Part shown: positions 1 to 6,864 of the stretch, piece by piece | Position numbering within the stretch: position 1 is the first letter of the stretch | Layout of the letters: each line of letters begins with the position of its first letter | DNA from: Mesolinea sp040772305 | GTDB lineage: Bacteria; Chloroflexota; Anaerolineae; Anaerolineales; Anaerolineaceae | Length of the DNA stretch: 64,000 nucleotides | Direction: 5' to 3' | Assembly (NCBI GenBank): GCA_040772305.1 | Contig: JAXGYK010000002.1 | Span: 186,001-250,000, forward strand | The notes under the pieces: model-generated | What the model was told of the DNA's origin: nothing | The model's database searches: none | Seen by the model: only the letters and a program-made list of their open reading frames with translations | Translations under genes and position numbers: made by a program

Positions 1-213
1 TTGCCCTCGACACGAATGAGGGGCCCTGGATACGATCTCCCAAATGTACCTTATACAATGTATTTCTATAAAGGATATGGAATTCATGGTACATATTGGC
101 ATAGCAACTTTGGCACCCCGATGAGTCACGGCTGTATTAACATGGAAACCAGTAGTGCTGCATGGCTCTATGATTGGGCATATGTTGGAATTTTAGTAAA
201 TATCCATTATTAA
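1..213 (+). CDS. L,D-transpeptidase (YkuD), C-terminal fragment cut by window edge
   Basis: Only the last 70 or so codons are visible; the gene begins left of the window, so base 1 is not its start. The visible part is the end of a YkuD catalytic domain: the first conserved His in GIHGTYWH, then the SHGCINM motif with the catalytic Cys and the conserved His. Enzymes of this family make 3-3 peptide cross-links in peptidoglycan, or attach proteins to it, outside the membrane. The stop is at 211-213 and the next gene, a second L,D-transpeptidase, starts 11 bases later, so the two look like a tandem duplication in one operon. Confidence 0.85.
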   Translation: MPSTRMRGPGYDLPNVPYTMYFYKGYGIHGTYWHSNFGTPMSHGCINMETSSAAWLYDWAYVGILVNIHY

Positions 214-224
214 TTAAAGTTATG

Positions 225-1250
225 ATGAATCAGTATACACGACGCGATTTTTTGAAGTTTTTAAGCACTGCCTCACTTGCAGCAGCATTACCCCTGGGAA
301 CGGGGCTACACAAACCAGATGAGATTAACCTGCTTGCAGGCTTAGACTTGGGAAGAGTTTGTTTTTGGGACATCCTTGTTTACAAAGAACCAAGTGTACG
401 CTCGGGTGTGAGCGCTTTTCTTAAATACGACGACATTATCAGGCTTTCCGAACTCATTGTGGCGGACGACACCATGGGCAAACCCCGTGGATGGTACAAA
501 CTGGATGATGAGCAATTTGTTGAAGCAGGTTGGATACAGCGGGTTCGTTTTCAACGAAATACACCCGTGAAGAAAATCCCGGAAGGCGGCTGTTTAGGGG
601 AGCTGACCGTTCCAATGATTGATGTTTACCAGGCTCCCAGCAAAGGGAAGACATTTCGACGGTATTATTATTCGGCTACTTTTTGGGTGGTGGAAGTCTG
701 TGAAGACGACCTGGGTTCACCTTGGTATGCTTTATTGGATGACGTAAGTGGTCAAAAATATTGGGTTCCTGCTTATAGTATCCGTATGGTCACTCCCGAT
801 GAGTTGACGCCACTTTCTCCGCATTTAGCACTGGAAGAAAAACATATTGAGCTGGATTTAACTGAGCAAAAGGTGCGAGCTTTCGAAAAAGGTCAACAAG
901 TTTTTGAAACTGTGGTTTCAACAGGTCTTTATCGTGGCTCTACTCCTTTGGGCAATTTTGAAACGAAACGTAAACGCCCTACTCGCCGAATGGTCAATGC
1001 ACCGGAACTTGATAACCACTATGACCTGCCTGGAGTACCCTGGGTTTCGTACTTTACGGCTGACGGGGTTGCCTTTCATGGTGCGTATTGGCATGCCAAC
1101 TGGGGCCAGCGCATGAGCAATGGATGCATTAATATGCTCTCGGATGATGCTAAGTGGATTTATCGCTGGTGTGATCCCAGTGTCCCTTTTGACAAACTCT
1201 ATTATGAAGAGCAGCATGGGACTCGTGTGGTAGTTACTGGGTACGCTTAA
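225..1250 (+). CDS. L,D-transpeptidase (YkuD) with Tat-type signal
   Basis: The 341-residue product starts with MNQYTRRDFLKF, a twin-arginine signal, followed by a hydrophobic stretch, so it is probably exported folded by Tat. The start is the second of two adjacent ATGs at 222 and 225; no good ribosome-binding site decides between them. An SH3-like middle region may precede the YkuD domain (about residues 205-341). Catalytic His is about H285 and Cys about C301. The usual SHGC is SNGC here (about 298-301), so the second conserved His is Asn, whereas the upstream neighbour keeps SHGC. The predicted role is peptidoglycan cross-linking in the periplasm or wall. The changed motif may alter activity or substrate. 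Confidence 0.85.
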   Translation: MNQYTRRDFLKFLSTASLAAALPLGTGLHKPDEINLLAGLDLGRVCFWDILVYKEPSVRSGVSAFLKYDDIIRLSELIVADDTMGKPRGWYKLDDEQFVEAGWIQRVRFQRNTPVKKIPEGGCLGELTVPMIDVYQAPSKGKTFRRYYYSATFWVVEVCEDDLGSPWYALLDDVSGQKYWVPAYSIRMVTPDELTPLSPHLALEEKHIELDLTEQKVRAFEKGQQVFETVVSTGLYRGSTPLGNFETKRKRPTRRMVNAPELDNHYDLPGVPWVSYFTADGVAFHGAYWHANWGQRMSNGCINMLSDDAKWIYRWCDPSVPFDKLYYEEQHGTRVVVTGYA

Positions 1251-1318
1251 ACGTTAATCCTGCGTTTATACTCTATGGCTATAATTACCTTGCAAGCGTT
1301 AAGCTTGAAAGGTAAAAG

Positions 1319-1744
1319 ATGGAAAAAGCAATTTTTGAAGGTTTAGTTTTTGATATGAATGAGCAACAGCTGCCGGTGACCTATTTGGGTCTGGAGGCAT
1401 TTTATGTCTTGGATGATGATGGCTTTATGCGTCATATTCCCGCTGCTCAGGTGGACGAACAGGTGTGGAATGCGATGTCCGCTCATGTTGAAGGAAAGGA
1501 AGACCTTTTAAGTGAGCAAGCTGCCCGGATGATGGGCCAAGAAGACCCATTTTCTGTTGCAGTAATACGTTCTCAGTTTAAAAACAGAAACAAACAGTTT
1601 GAGGAGTTACGTAAAGTAGGATTGCCTCTGGATGCCCGTGAATACCTGGGAATGATGGGCTTTAAAATCATTGTGGACCATCATGGTGATGTGGTTGAGT
1701 TTAATCAACCCGGTATTTTGGATCCTGGCGATGGAGAGGCGTAA
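1319..1744 (+). CDS. conserved-looking protein of unknown function, 141 aa
   Basis: I do not recognise this protein. It is soluble and acidic, without signal peptide or membrane segment. The first 60 residues resemble a short beta-rich module (EGLVFDMNEQQLPVTYLGLEAFYVLDD is split here only in reading), and the rest is mostly helical with charged residues. A purine-rich AAAGG lies 5 bases before the ATG. It is followed after 14 bases by the thioredoxin-TPR gene, so the two are probably cotranscribed and may work together in protein quality control; that link is inference from position only. A TATAAT sequence at 1280-1285 could be its -10 box, but no clear -35 is present. Confidence 0.6.
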   Translation: MEKAIFEGLVFDMNEQQLPVTYLGLEAFYVLDDDGFMRHIPAAQVDEQVWNAMSAHVEGKEDLLSEQAARMMGQEDPFSVAVIRSQFKNRNKQFEELRKVGLPLDAREYLGMMGFKIIVDHHGDVVEFNQPGILDPGDGEA

Positions 1745-1758
1745 GAGACGAATACAAG

Positions 1759-2592
1759 ATGATGACTTCGAGCCATATTATTGATGTGAGCGAAGAAAGC
1801 TTCGAGATAGAAGTTCTCGGGTATTCTGCGCGCGCACCAGTGGTGATTGATTTCTGGGCGCCATGGTCCATTTCGTGCCGGGTGCAAAGCCCCATCTTGG
1901 CTGCCTTGGCGTTGGAAGGGCAGGGGCAATTTCGCTTGGCACGGGTGAACGTAGAAGAGCAGCCACGCTTGGCGGAACGTTTGAAAGTTACCAGCGTACC
2001 CTCTATTAAAGCGTTTATAGATGGGCGCATTGTAGCGGAGTTTACCGGGGTGCTTCCCGAGGACAAACTGCGCGGTTTTGTGAAACGTCTGATACCAGAC
2101 CATGGAGACTTGTTGCTTGATAAGGGGTGTGGGCTATTGAGCCTGGGCGACCCAGAGGGAGCCAAACTGGCATTAGCTGAGTTCTTGAGTCAGCACACTA
2201 ACCACGCAGGTGGACTGCTGGCCTTTGCACGGGCCTTGTTGTGGACAGACAGTGCGAAAGAAGCACTGATTATCCTGGATAATTTTCCAGCAAGTCGAGA
2301 ATACAACACTGCCCAGGAATTAAAACCCCTGGCACTTGCAATGCTTTGGGTTGACACACAGCCTACTTTCCAGGACGAGCCTTTGGAAGCTGCGTATGTA
2401 AATGCCTTGCGTTTGGCACGTCGTGGAAAACTTTTGACAGCTCTGGACGGACTGTTGGATATTTTGCGTAAGGATCGTAACTATCGCAATGGTGATGTGC
2501 GGCAGGTTTATTTAGGGATTTTGCATTTGTTAGGCGAAGAAAATGAGGCTGTGCGTCAATATCGTTCAGATCTATCTGCGCTGCTTTTCTAA
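1759..2592 (+). CDS. thioredoxin-domain and TPR protein, CnoX/YbbN-like
   Basis: Residues about 1-110 are a thioredoxin fold: FWAPW, then a redox site reading S37-I-S-C40 instead of CGPC, and the cis-Pro loop SVPSIKAF. Residues about 120-277 are helical repeats of the tetratricopeptide kind. This architecture and the SxxC site match E. coli CnoX (YbbN), a chaperone-like holdase that forms mixed disulfides and hands clients to GroEL and DnaK rather than acting as a dithiol reductase. Cytoplasmic, with no signal peptide. It is the last gene of a plus-strand run and is followed by a good terminator. A CnoX-like role is inferred from architecture; an ordinary reductase is unlikely without the first Cys. 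Confidence 0.8.
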   Translation: MMTSSHIIDVSEESFEIEVLGYSARAPVVIDFWAPWSISCRVQSPILAALALEGQGQFRLARVNVEEQPRLAERLKVTSVPSIKAFIDGRIVAEFTGVLPEDKLRGFVKRLIPDHGDLLLDKGCGLLSLGDPEGAKLALAEFLSQHTNHAGGLLAFARALLWTDSAKEALIILDNFPASREYNTAQELKPLALAMLWVDTQPTFQDEPLEAAYVNALRLARRGKLLTALDGLLDILRKDRNYRNGDVRQVYLGILHLLGEENEAVRQYRSDLSALLF

Positions 2593-2679
2593 GCTTAGCA
2601 GCTTACTATTCTTAAAAACACGATTAAGGGAGCAGACGGGTTAATTACTCTTTGTTGTCTGAAATTCAAATGGATACCG

Positions 2680-2704
2680 AGCCTTGAGTTATCAAGGCTT
2701 TTTC
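2680..2704 (+). terminator. intrinsic terminator after the thioredoxin-TPR gene
   Basis: An 8-bp perfect stem AGCCTTGA/TCAAGGCT (2680-2687 and 2692-2699) with a four-base loop is followed by a T tract. It sits between the plus-strand gene ending at 2592 and the minus-strand permease ending at 2772. Confidence 0.85.
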
Positions 2705-2771
2705 TTTTCTCCTCACCATTTAATGCAATCTTTTAATGGGCAACTAAAACCAAGGATGCGCAGTTTCGTTT

Positions 2772-3431
2772 CTATATGTCCTCACTGGACAAGTGATAGA
2801 TAAGAGCATAAAAACTTGCAAAGCTTGCTGCTGCAAGTGTTACGAGCAAGATTTGTGTGGGACGATTAGCGAAGCTGCTAATTGCCAGGTTGCCACCTAT
2901 TACCAGCAGCAAAACAGCAGCCAAAGAAACAGTTACGCTCTTGCGCTTAAAAAGCATGCCAATAGCCAAGGGCAGGAATATGAAACTGCTGGATAAAAAG
3001 GCCATGGCTACACTGCCAGCCAGATGAGGCCAAAAATCATCGGACGGCAGGAGTTTCTGACCTACCCAAAAGGCTGCCACCACTACGCTGAGGCTCATGA
3101 GCAAGTTTGTAAGAAAAAGCAAGAATGCTTTAAAAAAGAGAATTTTTGGGCGCCCGAGGCCGCAGGTATACAGCACGTGCACTGTGTTTTGATCGTACTC
3201 ATTGTGGAAAAGTTCTATGCCCAGATAAGTGCAAAGCAAAAGTGTCCAGATTACTGAAAAGCTGTTTACACTCAATATCAGGGAAACGACGGGTATTTCA
3301 GAAATGATCTCAGGTGGCAAGGTGCTTATACCCGCAATCGCAGCCACATACCCTGCACTGATGATCAAAAACACAAGGTAGACCCAAAAGAAGTGTGCTT
3401 TTTTTAGTTCATATTTTAGGAGACTAAACAT
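2772..3431 (-). CDS. ABC-2 type transporter permease
   Basis: A 219-residue membrane protein with about six hydrophobic segments and the short loops typical of ABC-2 permeases that act with BcrA/NatA-like ATPases. The N-terminus MFSLLKYELKK is characteristic: a short cytoplasmic amphipathic helix before the first membrane span. It is the last gene of a four-gene minus-strand operon, and its start overlaps the ATPase gene by 8 bases, pointing to translational coupling. The complex probably exports or removes an antimicrobial peptide, lipid or similar molecule at the membrane. The substrate cannot be told from sequence. The other half of the transporter would be a homodimer, since no second permease is present. 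Confidence 0.85.
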   Translation of the reverse strand: MFSLLKYELKKAHFFWVYLVFLIISAGYVAAIAGISTLPPEIISEIPVVSLILSVNSFSVIWTLLLCTYLGIELFHNEYDQNTVHVLYTCGLGRPKILFFKAFLLFLTNLLMSLSVVVAAFWVGQKLLPSDDFWPHLAGSVAMAFLSSSFIFLPLAIGMLFKRKSVTVSLAAVLLLVIGGNLAISSFANRPTQILLVTLAAASFASFYALIYHLSSEDI

Positions 3432-4347
3432 GGCTTTCCTTCTGGGCTATCACATTCAATAACAATTCTTCGATGCTGGCTTGTTTGGTTTCGAATGAGC
3501 GTATGGAGGCTGGCTGGGCAGCAAGTGTAGTGATGAGCAGATGAACGTTGATGTCGTTATCTGCAACTTGGATTAAACCATCTTCCATAAGATGTATATT
3601 TGTAAAGCCGGCGGAATCTAAAGCCTGAAGGGTAACCTGAGGGTTATCGCTTCGAATTCGGTATTTCCGCTTGATGCGGTTGCTTATCTCGAGTGTGGGC
3701 AGTTCATGCAAAAGTTGGCCATGATGTAAGATACCAATACGGTCAACCAGCTGAACTACCTCATTAACCTGTTTTCCAGTGACGAGAATAGCTGTTTCGC
3801 CGATGAGTGCCAGCCTACCCAGGATCTCACTAACTTTTCGTACAGACATGCTGTCCAGATGGGAAAAAGGTTCATCCAGCAGCAAAAGCCGGGGGCGATG
3901 AATGATTGCGCGTGCTAATGCGATAAGCTGTCGTTTAGGCTCAGGGATATTACGCAGTTTAATGTGCGCTTCACGTTCCAGCTCAAAAAGTTTTAACACT
4001 TCGCCAACGCGACGGGGGTCATGCAGGCCAGTGTAGGCTACCTGTATTTCCAGGTTATCCCGAATGCTCATGGTTTCGTAGAACCCAGGTGGATTGAGCA
4101 GGCAGCCAACCTGAGATAAGACACCTGGATTTTCAGGTGTAAGGCGCTCGCCAAACACTTCGATGCTTCCATAATTAGCATGGGCCAGCGACACCAAGAT
4201 GCGTAAAAGCATGGATTTGCCCGCCCCCTGTACGCCCAGTAAACCATAGATTTCACCAGGGAAGACCTCAAAGCTTACATCAATAATCTGCGGCAGGCCT
4301 TGTACACGTTTGCTAAGGTGACTAACCTTTAAAGCTGGGGTGATCAT
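3424..4347 (-). CDS. ABC transporter ATP-binding protein, BcrA/NatA-like
   Basis: The 307-residue protein has a Walker A loop GVQGAGKS (about residues 38-45), Walker B LLLLDEP followed by SHLD, and an H-loop region reading ILVTGKQV, where the usual His is not obvious. The ABC signature, normally LSGGQ, reads NIPEP here, so nucleotide-sandwich contacts may be altered. A C-terminal extension of about 90 residues after the ATPase core is typical of BcrA/NatA-type proteins. It overlaps the kinase gene upstream by 4 bases (ATGA) and the permease downstream by 8. Together with the two-component genes it forms a sensing-and-export module. The role as the energy unit of the neighbouring permease is well supported by context. 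Confidence 0.85.
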   Translation of the reverse strand: MITPALKVSHLSKRVQGLPQIIDVSFEVFPGEIYGLLGVQGAGKSMLLRILVSLAHANYGSIEVFGERLTPENPGVLSQVGCLLNPPGFYETMSIRDNLEIQVAYTGLHDPRRVGEVLKLFELEREAHIKLRNIPEPKRQLIALARAIIHRPRLLLLDEPFSHLDSMSVRKVSEILGRLALIGETAILVTGKQVNEVVQLVDRIGILHHGQLLHELPTLEISNRIKRKYRIRSDNPQVTLQALDSAGFTNIHLMEDGLIQVADNDINVHLLITTLAAQPASIRSFETKQASIEELLLNVIAQKESHV

Positions 4348-5252
4348 TGGCTGCTACCTGAGGGGAAATGGAGGGTGAAAGCGGTTCCCTTATCCGGATG
4401 ACTGCTTACTTCTACATGCCCATGCATGCGCTTCATAAAGGTTTTAACGATGGATAAACCCAGCCCACTGGAGCGGCTGTTCCGCGAATCGTCCAGGGTA
4501 TAGGTGCGTTCGAAAATTAACTCAATCTGCGATGGAGGGATGCCGGGGCCTTTATCCCAAACCGTAACCCAGCCCCCGCTATCTTCTCGGCCCGCCTTTA
4601 TTCCGATAACGCCACCCTCAGCACCGTAGTTAATAGCATTTGTGATGAGGTTTTGCAGGCAGCGATTGAGCCCCATTGGATTGGCCTGGATTTCAATGGG
4701 TTCATCAGGGATTTCGAAAGTGGGCTCTAAACCGGCATTTTCGATTGCATCGTATGATTCTAAAACTGCTTGCCGGACCTGCTCGCTTAAATCCAGCGTT
4801 AGCAAGGTGAACTCAACCTCTTCCGACTCTAGTTTTGACAAGTCAAAAAAACGATCTATCAGAGTCACTAATTCTTTTCCCTTGGCAATGATACGCTGTG
4901 TGTGACGGTTGTCAGGATATGCTGTAGCCAGGTTTTCGGCATGCGCTAAAAGAACTGTGAGCGGTGTACGCATATCGTGGGAAAGGTTTGTAACCATCCG
5001 ATGCAATTCCCGGTCCGATTTTCTTAGTCCGCCGATCTCTTCGATTTGTTTCTCAAAGCTTGTTTCCAAGGCAGCCAGTAAGCTTTTAATGCTGTGAAAA
5101 TTACTGAGCATTCGCAGACGGGGCGGGTTGCCTAAGTGCTCTCCATTCTGCAGGAGTTCGGTAAGCTTTAATATTTGCAGATTCATTTGCCTGTCTCGAA
5201 TAATGAGGACAAGGACCAGCAAAACTAAAACTCCCAAAATAATTTTTACAGC
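4344..5252 (-). CDS. sensor histidine kinase
   Basis: A 302-residue kinase with one N-terminal membrane helix (about residues 3-19), no sizeable extracellular domain, a DHp helix with phospho-acceptor H93 in NLSHDMRTPL, and an HATPase domain with N box NLITNAINYG, G1 DKGPGIP and G2 SSGLGLSIVK. An upstream ATG at 5330 would overlap the regulator gene by 65 bases and add an unlikely leader, so I chose the ATG at 5252, 13 bases after the regulator stop. With so little outside the membrane, it probably senses through its partner transporter or the membrane itself, as Bce-type kinases do; that is inference. Confidence 0.88.
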   Translation of the reverse strand, partial: AVKIILGVLVLLVLVLIIRDRQMNLQILKLTELLQNGEHLGNPPRLRMLSNFHSIKSLLAALETSFEKQIEEIGGLRKSDRELHRMVTNLSHDMRTPLTVLLAHAENLATAYPDNRHTQRIIAKGKELVTLIDRFFDLSKLESEEVEFTLLTLDLSEQVRQAVLESYDAIENAGLEPTFEIPDEPIEIQANPMGLNRCLQNLITNAINYGAEGGVIGIKAGREDSGGWVTVWDKGPGIPPSQIELIFERTYTLDDSRNSRSSGLGLSIVKTFMKRMHGHVEVSSHPDKGTAFTLHFPSGSSQ

Positions 5253-5265
5253 CATAAACTCAAGA

Positions 5266-5946
5266 CTACTTACCAGCCCGGTAACCGATGCCCCAAACAG
5301 TGATGATGTATTTTGGAGGGCCATCCCCAAGTTCTATCTTTTCCCGCAGACGGCTGATGGTTACATTGATCACGTTTTCGTCTTTGAGCCATTCATCTTC
5401 CCAGACGATGCGGTATAGCTGCTCTTTGGTGAAGATGCGATCTGGATAACGGGCTAAAGTTTCAAGCAGACGAAATTCTTTTAAAGTCAGCGTAATTTCT
5501 GTGCCATTGCGCTCTGCAGCAAATCGCTCTGGGATCAGCCGAAGGTCCAGGATGGTGAGTTCTTTAGCGGGTTCGTCGGAATGTATCTGACCCCGCCGCA
5601 GATTTGCTTTTACACGCGCTACTAATTCCACCATGGAGAAAGGCTTTTTTATATAATCATCGGCCCCCAGTTCAAGGGCTAATGCCAGGTCGGAATCTTT
5701 GTCTTTGGCAGTAAGCATAATTACCGGAATTTTGTTCGTTTCCCGAAGGGATTTTAGGGTACGTAACCCATCCAACTGCGGCATCATGATGTCCAAGAGT
5801 AAAAGGTCGTAGGAGTTATTATGTAACTTATAGAGGCACACTCGGCCATTTTCCGCCTCGTCAACCTCAAAACCTTCGTCTTTTAGAGCCTCACTGACCA
5901 GTTCGCGAATTTCCCAATCGTCTTCTGTTAAGAGGATTTTTGTCAT
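5266..5946 (-). CDS. OmpR/PhoB-family response regulator
   Basis: The 226-residue protein has a receiver domain (acidic pocket ED at residues 8-10, phospho-acceptor D52, Thr in VIMLTAKD, Lys in YIKKPF) and a C-terminal winged-helix domain of the Trans_Reg_C type ending in YIITVWGIGYRAGK. The ATG at 5946 is preceded by AGGTG at a good distance, and the protein from there begins MTKILLTEDD, as expected; a longer form from 6000 would lie upstream of the SD and through the -10 box. It is the first gene of the operon with the kinase, ABC ATPase and permease, and probably controls that operon. A candidate operator lies upstream at 6061-6104. Confidence 0.9.
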   Translation of the reverse strand: MTKILLTEDDWEIRELVSEALKDEGFEVDEAENGRVCLYKLHNNSYDLLLLDIMMPQLDGLRTLKSLRETNKIPVIMLTAKDKDSDLALALELGADDYIKKPFSMVELVARVKANLRRGQIHSDEPAKELTILDLRLIPERFAAERNGTEITLTLKEFRLLETLARYPDRIFTKEQLYRIVWEDEWLKDENVINVTISRLREKIELGDGPPKYIITVWGIGYRAGK

Positions 5947-5995
5947 AATCACCTGTTTCCTAAGTATAACGGTACCCAATGCGTTGCTAGGCTTA

Positions 5996-6025
5996 ATCAT
6001 AGTAGAAAAAGCTTGCAGAGAGCAA
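5996..6025 (-). promoter_or_regulatory. candidate promoter of the regulator-kinase-ABC operon
   Basis: On the minus strand TTGCTC (6025-6020) and TATGAT (6001-5996) are separated by 18 bases, about 50 bases before the regulator start. The boxes are close to the sigma-70 consensus. Assigned by eye. Confidence 0.5.
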
Positions 6026-6060
6026 TTAAGTTTATAACTATATTATTAATTTTATTGCCC

Positions 6061-6104
6061 TTTTGATGAAAATAAGACCAATGCGGTTGCCATTTTCATC
6101 AAAA
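6061..6104. repeat. 13-bp perfect inverted repeat upstream of the two-component operon
   Basis: TTTTGATGAAAAT (6061-6073) and its exact complement (6092-6104) flank 18 bases. The repeat lies about 35 bases upstream of the candidate -35 box of the regulator operon. It could be an operator for the response regulator or a hairpin. The rest of the 5947-6342 gap shows no convincing gene; a 71-codon minus-strand frame here is Lys/Ile/Ser-rich and has no ribosome-binding site. Confidence 0.6.
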
Positions 6105-6342
6105 CTAAGGCTTTTAATTTCTGCTTTGACCGATGGAAGCAATTAGGGAGCAACTTCACGGCTTGGTTTGCAATTTTTGATTTGTATCTTAACGCTATTT
6201 TGAATGAGCAAAGACTTTTCGTTTTTGCGCGCGGAATCATAGCAATAATGCTGATTGTCAAAGACAATAATCAATTGCCTCCAACCTTTAATCTGATCCG
6301 ACGGGAATTAAAGCAAGCTTGAAAACTTGAGCGCTGAAAAAC

Positions 6343-6371
6343 TTGCAGATTAACTGTGCTTCCTTTATAAT
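6343..6371 (+). promoter_or_regulatory. sigma-70 promoter of tRNA-Val
   Basis: TTGCAG (6343-6348) and a perfect TATAAT (6366-6371) are spaced by 17 bases. Transcription would begin near 6378, five bases before the tRNA. Confidence 0.75.
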
Positions 6372-6382
6372 GTCAGCCTTAC

Positions 6383-6456
6383 GGGCGGTTAGCTCAGTTG
6401 GTTAGAGCGTCGCGTTGACATCGCGAAGGTCGGAGGTTCGAGTCCTCTACCACCCA
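6383..6456 (+). tRNA. tRNA-Val (anticodon GAC)
   Basis: A full cloverleaf is visible: D arm GCTC/GAGC, anticodon stem TCGCG/CGCGA with loop TTGACAT (anticodon GAC, valine), T arm GGAGG/CCTCT region with TTCGAGT. The acceptor stem GGGCGGT/ACCACCC has one C-A mismatch at the fourth pair. No CCA is encoded. It has its own promoter and terminator, so it is a single-gene unit. Confidence 0.92.
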
Positions 6457-6458
6457 TA

Positions 6459-6489
6459 AATAGCCTCTGGATCCAGAGGCTATTTTTTT
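6459..6489 (+). terminator. terminator of tRNA-Val
   Basis: AATAGCCTCTGG pairs with CCAGAGGCTATT around a two-base centre, followed by seven T. It begins three bases after the tRNA. Confidence 0.88.
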
Positions 6490-6555
6490 ACCTAAGACCT
6501 GTATATGAATTGGTCTGAGTGGCGTGTATGTTTGCCAGATTGCTTAGACAAAAAA

Positions 6556-6586
6556 TTGCCTGCAGAGATAATTCTGGTGATATACT
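6556..6586 (+). promoter_or_regulatory. candidate promoter of the thrS T-box transcript
   Basis: TTGCCT (6556-6561) and TATACT (6581-6586) are spaced by 19 bases, a little long. The T-box leader begins just downstream. Confidence 0.5.
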
Positions 6587-6592
6587 AAATTT

Positions 6593-6820
6593 AACGCAAT
6601 GATGCAGGACAATTAAGCCCACCACCGGCATCAGTGAGGCGGGGAGAGTGGAAACCCGCCAGCCGAAAGCCCAAAACCCCCTGCGAGCTTGAGCCTGAAC
6701 GCAAAATGCTATTAAGGTAAACGGAAGCCCCGTTATCGGCAAATCGAGATGCCCGCAAGGGTAATCTGGGTGGAACCGCGTGAGAGACCTCTCGCCCCAG
6801 TGTGGTGAGGTCTTTTTTTG
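6593..6820 (+). promoter_or_regulatory. T-box riboswitch, tRNA-Thr sensing, controlling thrS
   Basis: The T-box consensus is present at 6763-6780, ending GGGTGGAACCGCG, and is followed by a terminator with stem AGACCTC/GAGGTCT (6785-6791 and 6807-6813) and a T tract. Uncharged tRNA-Thr should stabilise the antiterminator and let thrS be read. The A in the TGGA bulge predicts a tRNA with U at the discriminator position. A plausible Stem I has base GCAGG/CCTGC (6604-6608 with 6680-6684) and a distal stem GGCGGG/CCCGCC (6638-6643 with 6655-6660). An ACC triplet at 6676-6678, beside the base helix, is my candidate specifier codon (Thr). The T-box call is firm; the specifier is inferred. Confidence 0.9.
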
Positions 6821-6864
6821 TTAAGATTGCCGGGCTCTAAGAAGCCTGAATGATTGGAGGAAAG

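Noticed and set aside
5253..5330. Longer N-terminus of the histidine kinase from an ATG at 5330
   Set aside because: It would overlap the regulator gene by 65 bases and adds residues without membrane or family character; the ATG at 5252 fits better.
6052..6267. 71-codon minus-strand frame between the regulator and tRNA-Val
   Set aside because: It begins in an AT-rich area, covers the 13-bp inverted repeat and has Lys/Ile-rich, unfamiliar sequence.
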